A stretch of DNA of 64,000 bases from Heterostelium album PN500 (Eukaryota; Evosea; Eumycetozoa; Acytosteliales; Acytosteliaceae), in NCBI RefSeq assembly GCF_000004825.1, contig NW_008805090.1:62001-126000 (forward strand), in the 5' to 3' direction. Both the position numbers and the translations under genes were made by a program. The notes below the pieces were generated by a model, which saw nothing but the letters and a program-made list of their open reading frames with translations, was not told the origin of the DNA and did no database searches. Positions within the stretch are counted from its first letter, which is position 1, and the number at the start of each line of letters is the position of its first letter. This document shows, one piece after another, positions 47,755 through 59,629 of the stretch.

Positions 47755-49793
47755 TTGTCTAATCTATCTAATATATATATAAGAACTTTTGATGATTTAC
47801 TACTACTATTACTATTATACTATGACACTTTTATTACTTTTTTTGTTTAAATTGTATTGTTATAATTGAATTTATTTCAATTGTTTTAAAACTATATATT
47901 TAAAATTTACTTTATATATATATATATATGATAATAAATATACAAATCGATACTACTTTTAACAAAAAAAAAATGAATAAATAAAGAATGTGATGACTTT
48001 GATGATGATGATGTTGTGAAATGATAATGTGTTGTGTGATTCTGAATACTAAATCATTACTTTTCAAGATAATAGCTAATTATTTAAATAGTTTTCTTTT
48101 ACTTTACAACAACTATTGTACTACTACTACTACTATTACTAACTGATTGACTAACTAACCAACTATTTAGAACTTCGAAGTTATAACTAACTATTGTCTG
48201 ATTGAATGTGTGTGAATATACTCCTTACTATTACTATTATTATTGCTCTCTCAATACTGATATGAATTGATATTTTAAGAAGTAATAACAAACAAAAAGG
48301 AATAAAAGAATTTAAAAAAAAATAAAAGAATATAGAAAAAAATAGAAAAAAAAAAGTATCAAATAAAAGATATTGAAGAAATAGAAAAGAATGATCTAAT
48401 TAAATTTAATAATAATAATAATATCACTCTATATATCTTTGCTATCTATCTATATATCTATCTTTATAAAAATATATAATATACATAGAGTAGAAGAGTT
48501 TGGTTTGGTTATAATTATAAATAGAATAAAATTTAGAATAAAATAGAATAAAAAAAAAGATAAGTAAAGCTGTGTTGTAATTCAAGAATTATATTTAATT
48601 TGAGTGAATGAATGACTGATACTATTATTATTGTTATTGTTGGTTGCTGTTGTTGTTGTTGTTATTATTTTTTTGGTTTAGTCAAGCTTTGGTCCAAACC
48701 AACGGCAGGCAAATAAAATACAATATAAATATAAAATTATTTACTTTTTTTTTTTTTATATTATTTCAAATATCTGTTGTTGTTAATTATTGATTGTTAT
48801 GTTACTACTACTACTACTATTATTATTATTTTGTTTTTTATTTTTATTTTATTTTTTTGTTTTGTTGTTTATTAATCTGAGTTTGGGTTAACACTTAATA
48901 TGGTGGTTGTTATAAATAATATTTTTAACTTTTTATTTTATTCCTAGGATTATTCTTTTTTATTTTGATATTATTTTTTGTTTTAATGTACTAACTAAAT
49001 ATAATATAATGCAATATACTATACTAGTAGTGTTGAAACAAAAACAATTGTTTAAATTAAAAAATAAAATAAACAAATAAAATAAATAAAAATAAACTTT
49101 AATTCTCCTGTTTTTCTATTTTAATATAAGCTGTGTTACAACATATAAATAGTTTATATTTATATAATTTTATATTATAATATTATTTCTATGATTATTA
49201 TTTTATTATTAGGAAAATTTAGTATTGGTTTGCTCACATGTTAACCTGTAAAGTTATCGATTTCATGATTTTTAATTTTTATTTTTTTTAATTTTTTTAA
49301 CTTTTTTTTTTTTGTTTAATTTTCTAGATTTTATCATTAAACTTTGAACAACCACCCCGAAACACCTCATTCACTCATTCAGAGTGATCAAAAAACAACA
49401 AAAACAAAACATAAACATTGTCATTCACCAAAATTATCAGTGATTTTGATAGCATTGTGCAATGCTTTGTTTTTTCACTTTTTGATCAACTAATTAATTG
49501 TTTACAACTAATAAATGGTATAGAGAGATTGTTTCGATATCATTTTATACAATATTTCGTTCAATTTGAGATAGATCTTCAAAAAATAATAAAGATGACT
49601 TCAGACCACCAAACATCAATTAACATCAAATTAATTGACACATGTTAATTTAAATAGAAATAAATGCAATTATATTTTGAATTCTAATAAAATGATTTTT
49701 GAATGATTGCCTATATCTATCTATCTATTAGGTTGATTGATTGATTGATTGTGGTTGACAGTCTATTATTATTATTATTATTATTGTTTATTA
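47755..49793. other. 2 kb intergenic region
   Basis: Upstream of the ammonium transporter and 3' flank of the AKTIP-like gene. It holds microsatellites (TACTAC near 48120, GATT near 49733-49750, ATT near 49766-49785) and TA runs. An open frame at 49418-49648 has no domain and looks accidental. Confidence 0.6.
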
Positions 49794-50992
49794 TTATCTT
49801 GAGAATAGATTTTTAACTTTTCCTAATACGGTGGTATCTCTCTTGAGTACATTGTTCTTTGTGTTTTCAAATTGTGTTTTATCTTTCCACTCTTGTGCGA
49901 AGACAATCGATGAAAATTGTGGATTCTCATAGACATTCTGTATTGATAGCTTTACGAAATGTGATACCTTTCTTAAAAATTCTTCATAGTCTTCTTTTAA
50001 TCTATAGTTGAATGATAATAGTTATTATTGTTGTTATGTTGTTTAGTATAATATAAATGAATTAAACTATTTATGAACACTTCTATTTCAACATACAATT
50101 TAGCAGCTTCAGGATTGAGTGGAGGATAATCAAACTTTTCAGGGTTGTGGAAGATATTCTTTATATAACACAGAATGTGAGGAATCATGTATTTCTCTGC
50201 TTTCCAATCTGGGAAATGATGTTGCAATTCAAATTCACCATCCATACCAACCAATGGATGAAACACTGGTGTTTGAAATTTAACTGATGGACATGAGTTT
50301 GGATAGCTATAGTAGTGATGAGTGAGATGAGTAAATATATTATAAATGGTAAATGTGATATCTTAGTTCAAATCATCATCAATCTTCTTACTCATCAGGT
50401 ATAATAATTAAGAATCTAATAACTGAAGATCTATATACTCTATTTCTAATAAATAATACATTGTGCCATTCTATACATTATATAGTTATTGTTTAAATAT
50501 TAAAAGTATGTTTGTAAGCTATCATATTCATGTTTACAATTTCTTAACAAAAATATATAAATGTATAAGGTAATTACCAAATATTGAATTCAAAGAAGGA
50601 ATAACATATAATCCACGTAAATTTATTTCTTTTAGCTTCTCACTATATAGTGTAATGATTGTTTTTTGTTAGTATTCTTTCAATGTTTAACAAATGTCTA
50701 AGTGATAGATAGTTTACTATTCAAATAATAATCTAAGTTTAGTACTTTCAATTGTTGTTTCATTGGTTGTATTGCCGCTACTACTATTATTACTACCAGT
50801 ACTACTATTTAAACTATTTCTATTATTAGTGTTGTTGCTGTTACCAGTTGCTGATGTTGTTGATGTTGATGTTGAAGTAGTTGTTGATGATGATGTTGTT
50901 GTTGGAACAATAGGTTCATTCTGTGTATTCTGTGGTCTAGCTAATGTATTATCATTTTCATTATGAAATATAGGTGTAGTTATATCATTCAT
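49794..50992 (-). CDS. AKTIP/FTS-like ubiquitin E2 variant
   Basis: Exons 50992-50718, 50642-50578, 50470-50392, 50306-50097 and 50001-49794; 837 bases, 278 residues, phases close. After a Thr/Ser/Asn-rich head (about residues 1-85) comes a UBC fold: LRGLYVIPSLNSIFEWHNVL, RSSVIRFLIIIPDDYPNSCP, FQTPVFHPLV, LNPEAAKLLKEDYEEFLRKV. These match AKTIP (Fused toes). The active-site Cys of true E2 enzymes is absent: after FHPLV the chain reads GMDGEFELQHHF. So it is a non-catalytic UEV. In animals and fungi AKTIP works in the FTS-Hook-FHIP complex that links endosomes to dynein. Confidence 0.88.
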
Positions 50993-51223
50993 TTTCAATC
51001 AAAGCTAATCAATCTATATAACGAAATAAATATATAAATAATTATAATAACAACAAAACAAACAAACTAAAATAAATTAGAATCAACAAAAAAAAAAAAA
51101 AAAAAAAAAACAAGATTTTTTCATATAAAAAAATCTCACACACAATGAATATTTGCAAATAATTAAGAGATTATTATTATTTATTGTCAGCATCACCTCG
51201 TATGAGGTAGACAAGTAGCTACA

Positions 51224-54200
51224 CTATGACTGAGGAGACTTAATGGTAAAATATAAATTGAGTAATCCAGCATTATAAGTACGAAGCAAATTGGTTGAGT
51301 CGAAAACATATGCATATCTAACAGGTTTTTTTAGATTTAAAATAAATAATTAATTAGATATACATTTGAAATATTTGAAAGTAGTAATATAACTTACGGT
51401 AATCTTAATGTATAGAATTGATCTTTTGATAATGGTGTGGTAGATTCTAAACTAAATTCCCATTTATTTGCAAACTTTTCAGTTGATTGTGAAATCTAAA
51501 TTATCCCAATTAGTTTGTTAGTTTTTTAGTTATATAATTAAAATTAAATCTGATTAAAGAAAGTTAAACTTGTACTTACTTCTATAATTGGTTGGAATGA
51601 TAAATCAATGGTTGGTATCATGACTACTCTCATTAATTGAGCGAAATAGTCGCACTCATTAGAATTGCAACTCTCTAGCAGTTGGCGTTGATAGAAGATC
51701 TTGTATTCATTCTTGCTATTGACAGAGATGAAGAACTTTCTTGATCTTCTTTTCTCATAGAATCTATGACCGAGTGGACATTGATATTCAAACGATAGTT
51801 TACCAACTTCATCTATAATTATTATTATTATTATTAGTTTTTATAAAAATATAAAGTTAATTAGTAAGTATATTTTGATAGATTTATCATCATGATGTTA
51901 TATTTACATTTTATAGAAGTAGTATCTTTGTTAACATTAGAGTTTGATGTTGAATTTGTAGTGTTTGTTGTTGTTGTAGAATTTGTATTATTGTTGTTAT
52001 TGTTATTATTATTATTGTTGTTGTTGGTATTATTTAGATTCCAAATATTCATTACTCTCTTGAAATCCCAGTCTTGTAGTATCGATTCATTGTTTACAAA
52101 GTATCCGTCGCCAGGTACACCGTCTTGTGCGTTGTAGATCGACGACTTTCCATGACGAAGCAGTGAGAGCCATGGTATGTTGGTCGACTGCAGTCGCTTG
52201 GGTGTCACCGACGAAGCAGGTATTAGATGCATGTTGGTCGTTGGCAACTCGATCTTCTGGTAGGCAGAGCAGCAATCCTGTTGGAAGAACTCGCAGTTGC
52301 CATAGTCGAGATCGAAAATATCTTCTCTCAACTTGATCGACTTGCCGCAATTGCAGGAACCGAGCGTACGGAATCCAGAGTGGTGTGGTTTCGCGTCGGG
52401 ATCGGCCGGTGACGAGCCATCTTTCGGTGGCAGAGGGTGCGTTTTGTGAGTGCACAGCCGACCGGTGATAGATTCCGCTTCGCAGAGTTTCCTGCCTTTC
52501 TTCCAATGTGATTCGCATTCCGCTGTTAGGTTTGCAACGAATTGGTCGAGTGACGGGCCGGCAGCATAGAAGCTCAGTGTCTTTATTGCTTTTTGTAGCT
52601 TTGATTGATGAGCTTTGGTTCCATAGATAGCAGGCAGTCCATCTAAATATTGATCTAACGCACTCTTATAATAGTTTTGACAATTCCTAAATTGAATGAG
52701 TAATGTACACATGAATAAATAAGTTATTACAATACATTTATTAAAAAGGTTATTACTATTACTTACTTTGTTGAGAATTGAGTATCTACACCAAGAGAAT
52801 TCTTCAAGTTAACAAGTACATTATCTTTTTGTTCAAAGAAAGATTGAAGTGAAACAATAACTCTCTCCCATAGACTATACTCTGGAAGCTTGATGGATTG
52901 TGTGATTAATATAATTATAAAGTTGATTTGCTGGTTTATAATATAAATCTTACCTCACATTGTAGATTAACTAGAGATTGTTTATAGCTGTTAATACAAG
53001 CAGTAGGAATATTATGATATCCAGATTCATATACATTCATGAGTTGTGAGAAGAATCTAAAATGTTTTTGAATTGATTGTGGTTTAGCTTGTTGTTGTTG
53101 TTGTTGTTGTAATGGTTGTTGCTGTGGTATATATTCATTATTAATGTTATTAGATGATAGATTCAATGTATTATTACTATTATTATTGTTGTTGTTGCTA
53201 ATCAAGTTATTTGGTAAGGTAGGAGCTGATATATTATACATTTGATATAATCTTATTAATCTAACTAACGGTCTATTCATTTCAATTAAGAAAAGTACAC
53301 TTTAAATATATGTTAATTTATAGTTTGTTTGTTAATATCTAGTAAATAGTGGGTGATTACATATATATAGTTAGATAGATAGATACCTTGAATCCTTTTT
53401 TGCATTTGCAAAACAACTGAATGGTGTAAATAAACCATTGTTCTTAAGAATCGTTAGGATTTGTTTCTTAAGTCCATCTTCCAGTTTCAAATGAAACTCT
53501 CTCGAGTAGTTATCGGTGAGATCCTTCACCAAGAATACTTGGAGAATGGGGATACACCTACCAGGTGTGAGGAATGGGTGTAAATCCGTCGGGATATTCT
53601 GCTTTGCCAACAGGTTATTGATTGCTGGTGATGCCATCTGTTTGACATGCTTCAATATCTTGAACAAGTTGAAATACTCTAATTTCATTGTTAGATTTTC
53701 AAATACCAACTTTAAATTGATATCAATACAAATCGAATCAAACATATATATATTATATTAGTCAACTATTGTATTTACATAATAAACTATTTACTATTAC
53801 TACATACAAATATAACATTACAAATATGAAACATAAATAAAAGATACTTTAAATATACATAGTCTGCATCATCCAACCATTTCTCTACTTCCTAAATAAC
53901 ATACATTTGAATTGTTATTAATATGAATATTAGTAATTCCTGTACTGATTTATATATATATACATCAATTAATATTTTAACATACATTTGAATTATCTAT
54001 ATCAATTAACTCCCATGCATTTATTAGAAGTTTGGTATCTCTAACAGAGTTTAAGTTGATGTATACGTTGTCTTTGGATGCATCGTTGTAGATCTCGAGT
54101 TTGACAGTGTCTTCGGGTGTGATGTTGGCACTATTGTTGTTTGGCTGCAAGTTTATGATGTGGAATACAGAGTCATTGACCAGTTTGTTGAGAAAGAGAT

Positions 54201-54702
54201 GTTTACCTTTACTAGAGTCACCGATAACACCAACAACACAGGGTCTTCCTGACTTTGCTGGCATTAATAAAGTTGGTGCTGTAGATGCAATCGTTGCAAA
54301 TGCAGTCGGTATATCTACATCTATATCATCAACTAAATTTAAATCATGTATTCTTTGTTGTTGTTGTTGTAAATCAAAATTATTATTATCTTGACTATTA
54401 TTTATATTTGACTGTTGTTTTGTTTGTTGATGTTGTTGTCTTTGATGTTGATGATCTGATTTCTTTACATATTTTTGTGGAGATTGTTGTTGTTGTTGTT
54501 GTGAAGATGTAGAAGTAGTAGTAGTCGTTGATGAGGTTGTCTTTTGCTTAAATGATGAAGATTTATATGACTTATTACTACTTTGTTTTGATAGGTTTGA
54601 AGAAGATGATTGATGTGGAGTTGTTGAAGTCGTCGATTTACTCTGAGTATTATTATTATTATTACTACTACCACTGTTAGTATTTGTAGTAGTACTACTC
54701 AT
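51224..54702 (-). CDS. smg8: SMG8, regulator of the SMG1 kinase in nonsense-mediated mRNA decay
   Basis: Nine exons: 54702-53986, 53891 to about 53808, about 53709 to 53387, 53299-52954, 52888-52767, 52686-51908, 51812-51580, 51495-51398 and 51317-51224; 2796 bases, 931 residues. The head is Ser/Thr/Gln low complexity (to about residue 135), then a G-domain-like fold (CVVGVIGDSSKGKHLFLNKL). The most telling stretch is in exon 6: LDQYLDGLPAIYGTKAHQSK, ESHWKKGRKLCEAESITGRL, CTHKTHPLP and GSCNCGKSIKLREDIFDLDY. The C-terminal domain reads FAQLMRVVMIPTIDLSFQPI and FYTLRLPYAYVF. SMG8 with SMG9 restrains SMG1. The exon 2/3 boundary is the weak point. It lies head-to-tail with the AKTIP-like gene. 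Confidence 0.88.
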
Positions 54703-55070
54703 ATTCTAAATAACTAACACAATTTAAAGAAACTATTAAATTAATAATAAAACTAAACTAGTAAAACTATTTTAAAAGAATTGGTAAAAAAAAAATTTTG
54801 TTGCTTCTCTATCAAAAATGTTGTAAGTGAAGAAACATGATAGATTTAATTTTAATTTTTATTTGATTGATTTAATAATATAATAAAATAAATCTTGATT
54901 TTTATTTAAGGAGATATTTAGATAAAAGAACTAAAAAAGTTAAAATAGTCTTTTCCATAATTTGAGGATATTAATTGATAAACATTATAGCAATGTTTAT
55001 GATTGTTATTATTGTTATTGTTGATATCCATAATAATTAATTCGATAACGATAGTTAGTTAATTAAATAA
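54703..55070. other. Intergenic, no gene seen
   Basis: 368-base AT-rich upstream region of SMG8 bordering the retroelement fossil. No element recognised. Confidence 0.6.
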
Positions 55071-56000
55071 ATGGACATCAACAATAACAATAATAACAAT
55101 CATGGTGGAGAGCCTCATTACGTTCCCGGAACACCTTTCCGTGGTATTACCTGTAACAAACTGGTGATGATGGATACAAACACTGCTTTTAACCAAATTA
55201 TGTCAACTAAAGTCGGTAAGGCTTCGATTGATAGTCTCCCTAAGTTCGATTTTGAATCCAGTACTGCGGATATCGAATCACATCTACTACTCATTGAAAG
55301 TACCATACCTTTGCCTAACGCCAGGGCTAAAGTACTTTTTAACACTCTTAACGAGAAATCCAGAGCCTTAACAAGAAACTTTCATGTTGCCGCAAATGCA
55401 TCTTGGAATGAGTACAAATCTATGATGGTGAAACTATTCAGTCGTGAGTTTCCGCCAGAACACTATGTCGGTATTCTCGCCAAACTAAAGTTTCTACCTA
55501 ACCGTGATGACATAGTTTCCTTCAATTTGTGGTGAATAAGACCAGAAACATCGTGAACTCCCAGACGGCCGCTGCAATGTATGCCAATGCTTTGCGCAAC
55601 GTAAGAAACTTAGAGTCCATCAAAAACCTACCAGACTTATAATATCTGTGAATATTAATGATGAAATTCACAAATTAGTTAATTTAAATAAAAATAGCTT
55701 AAATAAAAATCTAATTAAAATAAAATTAAATGAATTAAAGAATGAACGTAAAGTTCAAGATAAAAATATTAATTTTTTGAAAAGTAAAATAAATAAAATA
55801 AATGTGTGTGAAAAATCATGATCAGTTAAAAGAATTAGATCGATTATTGAGAAAACAAAATTTAATTCAATCTGAATGAAATGAGATCATTCATAGGTTT
55901 AGTGGGTTATTATAGAAGATTTATCAGTAATGTATCATCTATTGAGATTCCATTACTTAACATGATAAAAGATAAATCTGAAATTCCAAAGTAGCAAATA
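55071..56000 (+). mobile_element. Ty3/gypsy-type LTR retrotransposon fossil, fragment
   Basis: Remnant of an LTR retroelement. The left part (about 55071-55620) reads like a Gag N-terminal region (KFDFESSTADIESHLLLIES, then WNEYKSMMVKLFSREFPPEH), with the interval spacing of Ty3/gypsy capsids. A patch at about 55880-55990 reads MRSFIGLVGYYRRFISN, the strand after the polymerase active site in Ty3/gypsy reverse transcriptases. Most of the polymerase, the protease, RNase H and integrase are missing, and I see no LTR pair. It is broken in several places with large internal loss, so it is old. Confidence 0.7.
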
Positions 56001-56583
56001 CAGATTGTTTTTATCTGACTAAAAAAAAGGTTGGAATGAATTTTACTACCTGTTGTCTATCATCGTAAGTTGGTTTAAAAATTATTCTGTCCAAGTCAAG
56101 TTTGGGATTCCCACAGTCAACTCTGATAATTTTTATTATCCAGGATTTAAAGAGAAACAGGTTTTGGAAGAAGTAAATTCTAAGATAAAAACAGAAATTA
56201 AAAGTCTTAAAGATCAAATAGGAGAAAATTAAATAAAGACTCCAAATAGCTGTAGAAATCGATGACACATTTCTTTTGGGTGAGATAGGCTTGCAAGTTG
56301 AAAAAGGAGTTCGAAAATACTTTAGAGTTGATATAGTGAAATTGAACCGTCATTTCCCAACCGAGGCTGAAATAGAACCACAGAAGTGGATAATAAAATA
56401 TAGATTGACAAAACACAGAAAAAAAATAAATTTAAATAATTCTCTCCATTTAATATAATATTGATAAAAATTTATATAATATTTCAATCAATTGTTTATT
56501 AAGTATTACAAAATTTTAGATTTGCAAGGAGGGATATTAAATATATTGGTTCGTTCAAATAATAATAATGACAATAATAATAG
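56001..56583. other. Spacer with coding-like remnant of unknown origin
   Basis: About 56060-56430 has coding-like composition on the plus strand (readable bits VLEEVNSKIKTEIKSLKDQ and EIDDTFLLGEIGLQVEKG in different frames) next to the retroelement fossil. It could belong to the same insertion or to another relic. The rest is AT-rich. Confidence 0.35.
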
Positions 56584-58360
56584 TTAAAGTGCAGAGGATT
56601 CTTCTTCATCGTTTTCGTTAATATTTAATAGGATATCATCTGTTGTACTCTCGTTGCTTGTGTTGAGTTTCAGTTTGTCGGAATTCAAACGGAAGAATGG
56701 ATTCTTGTTGCCACCAGAGCTGCTGCTGCTTCCTCTGCCGGTGGTGTTGTAACCTTTGTACTTTCTGTAGACGTATGGAACCACTGCGAATCCAACTACT
56801 ACACCGACCACTGTGATTGTAATCAATGCGATCTTCCAACCTTCCATGTGTTCCTCCTTCTCACTGGGTTTCTCTGTAAAGTAGAGCAGTACAGCTGAGT
56901 TTTGATTGTTGTTGGGCGATACTGTTACATTGATATTCGATTTCTGATGATCGTCTTGCTGGTTGTCCACTTTGAAATCCTTGAATGTACCAATGATACC
57001 GCCATTGCTCTCTATGATAACGTAGCGTTGTGTATAGTTTACGGCGTTTGATTGTTGACTATCATCAAGTAGTTCTATCTCCAATTCACCACCTTCCAAC
57101 TTGAGTGTACCATTCACAAAGATGGGTGGGTCACTCTTTACTCTTGTGGTTGCATTGAAAATGGTTGGTGCATCCAGTTTGATCTCAGAGTCGTCTGTCA
57201 GTGTCAGATCACCATTGATCAACACCGAGGTGTTACCAACCAGTACCAACTCGTTGAGTGCAGTGACATTGTAGATAATAAGTCTCTCAGACATCGGAGC
57301 ATTCAGTGTAAGTTTACCACTGGATGCAATACCGTAGATAGTCATTTGTCGGATGGTCGAACATGCAATTGTCGTTTTACTGTCTTTGTCCGCTTCGATA
57401 CTCTCAATGGAATGCGACTGGAACATGCTGACATCATTGATGGTTAACACTGACTTTTGTGCTTGTACAATGGAGACGTTGTATCCATAGAGTCTATCGA
57501 CCGTTAGATTGGTAGATTTCAACAAATTCACAGAATATGAAATCAGGTACGATATGTAGTTGTCCTCGTCACCGCCAATGACAAGAACCGGTGCGATCAG
57601 AGTTGTATTGGAATGTGTATCGATACCCGCATTAAGTACAAGCACACCTGAGGTAAGAGAGGAGTTGATGTCCAGTCGCAGCAAACTATCGAATTGTGCG
57701 GCCATCAAGTTGAGAGACGATTGCTCCGTTTGCAACTCTGAGGTGTCGTCCACCAGTGTCTGACCGATGATCGATGCAACCACCGACGAAAACGCTCTGA
57801 ACACAGAGTTATCGGTAACATTGATGCTCTGGTAGGTGAAAACACTGCCATTGAAGAACAACAGTGACTTGTTGGTGAGCGAGATGTTAGTAGCAGAAAA
57901 GATAAGACCGTCCACAAGCAACTCGACGTTGCCACTGATATTTAGCTTTCCAATGGAGAGCAAACTGTTCGATACATAGATATAGCTGGTTTTAGCAGTG
58001 TTTTTCTTGATAATATAGTCATCGTTGTCGTCGTCTTCATCAACCACAGTCTTTGAGACATTCAACCAATTAAGAGGTTGATTGAAATCGCATCCTGGTC
58101 GTACCGTACAATCTATATCCTCTCTAAAATAATATGTATATAATGTATCTAACGGTTATTTTTTTTTATTTAAAATATTAATAATTTAATTATAAATAGT
58201 TTTTTAATTAGTTGTTAGCTGTTTTTTTTTTTAAATAAATACCATTTTCATTTGCACTTATTCTATTGCTATTAATATTTATATTATCTTGGCAATGAAT
58301 TACATTTATTAAATATAAATTAACCACCAATAATGATATTATATTTATTATTCTCCTCAT
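56584..58360 (-). CDS. Type I membrane protein, dictyostelid-specific
   Basis: Exons 58360-58243 and 58148-56584; 1683 bases, 560 residues. The second exon start was chosen because only this acceptor (CCGTTAG) keeps phase with the G|GTATTT donor; a nearer TTTTAG would not. A signal peptide (IINIISLLVVNLYLINVIHC) opens the protein. The ectodomain, about residues 40-470, is full of N-glycosylation sites and beta-type repeats like GTLKLEGGELEIELL, so a beta-helix or adhesin-like fold is plausible. One membrane helix (WKIALITITVVGVVVGFAVV) and a Ser/Gly/Asn-rich cytoplasmic tail ending EEESSAL complete it. I recall similar large surface proteins in dictyostelids but cannot name one. Confidence 0.8.
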
Positions 58361-58655
58361 TATATTTTATATCACAACACTTTATATATAAATAGTACAA
58401 CTTTTTATTACAATATTACTATGTTATTTAAAAAAATAAAAAAACTAAACAAAATAAACATTATTTGTTTTTAAAAATTTCACGCTATTTGTTATCATAT
58501 CATCTTACAATAGCAGGTTACATTTTTTACACACTTTTTTTTAATTTATTTTTCATTGAATTTTGGGCATAAAGAAAAAAAAAAACGAATATTTTTTAAA
58601 CTAAAGTAATTGATGAGTTTAATTTATAAGAGTTTTTTTTTTATTTTTATTTTTT
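58361..58655. other. Intergenic, no gene seen
   Basis: 295-base AT-rich spacer upstream of the membrane-protein gene, with T and A runs. Nothing recognised. Confidence 0.6.
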
Positions 58656-59290
58656 TCATTGTTTAGCAACTAACAAATTATCTTCACCTTCTACATCTTC
58701 ATCTTCATCTTCATATTCATTTTCAGAGTCTTCAAATTCTTCATCTTCAAAATAAAGTTGATAATCTTCATCGTTATTTCTCGAGTAATCGGAATCGGAA
58801 TTATCTTCAGAGTCATCTGTTGTTTCTTTGTTTTCATTGCTGTCCATTTTAATATCGTCGCTTAAACCTTTTATTTCTTTGACTGCTGCCATATGATCAA
58901 CACCAATTTCTTTGCTTGTATCTCCATCTTCAACTTTGTCATTTGAATGTTGGTGCTTATCGCGACTATTTAGATTGATTAATATCCAATATTGTTGCAT
59001 TTCATGAGTGAGATTGATTTCGATTGTCTGCTTTATTGATTGTCTTGCTTTCTTTAGTTGATTTGCAAACGCCAAGTAATCAACTGCCCAAAAAAATGTT
59101 TTGTCTTTTTATAGTTTGGATTTTTTCTAATATCATAATAATCACAATCATGTGATAGAGAAGCCAATGTGTCGCAGATCTCCAAATGGTCGACATGTCC
59201 GAATTCTCTGAGTGCAACATTCACTTGTTGTTCAATCTGACTATTTGTAAGTTCTTGTTGTTCTTTACTTCTACTGCCAACAGCATTCAA
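58656..59290 (-). pseudogene. Truncated gene with one frame break, unknown family
   Basis: Two overlapping open frames read as one protein. The first (from about 59310, no ATG) carries GHVDHLEICDTLASLSHDCD and YDIRKNPNYKKTKHFF. The second, a base off, continues WAVDYLAFANQLKKARQSIK, a helical stretch, and a Glu/Asp/Ser-rich acidic tail ending LLVAKQ. The switch falls at a run of seven T (minus strand) near 59089-59095; eight T would keep one frame. Either the assembly miscounts the run or the gene is broken. No ATG or exon upstream gives a start, which favours a 5'-truncated pseudogene. I recognise no domain. Confidence 0.5.
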
Positions 59291-59298
59291 GACAAATT

Positions 59299-59629
59299 TC
59301 CAATTTTGAAATTTTTTTTTTTTAAAAAAAAAATATCTATAGTCAAAACATTACAAAATATATTTTTATTTATTTAATTATGTTTAATGATAAATTAAAT
59401 ACTTAAAATCATTTATTTATATATTTTTAATTAAATCATTGACTTTAAATTTTTTTTCACATTTTTTTTTATAATTTCTCTGTCATTCAAAAAATAGTTT
59501 CATATTGCTGACTGAAAATTACTATGATTAAAAATACAAACAATCTCTCATAAAGAAAAAGACAAATGATCATCATGTAAAGTTTATGTATTTATTATTA
59601 TTAGACAGCAAGAAGCATTACTGAATAAA
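59299..59629. other. Intergenic, no gene seen
   Basis: AT-rich spacer between the broken gene and the 3' end of the kelch RasGEF, with a T12-A10 block at about 59307-59330. Confidence 0.6.

Noticed and set aside
49418-49648. 76-codon plus-strand frame
   Set aside because: Hydrophobic and repetitive, starts on a non-ATG codon, no sign of selection visible.
51225-54702. Reading the SMG8 exons as three separate small genes
   Set aside because: Splice sites join them in phase, and the order G-domain, Cys-rich core and C-terminal domain matches SMG8 as a single protein.
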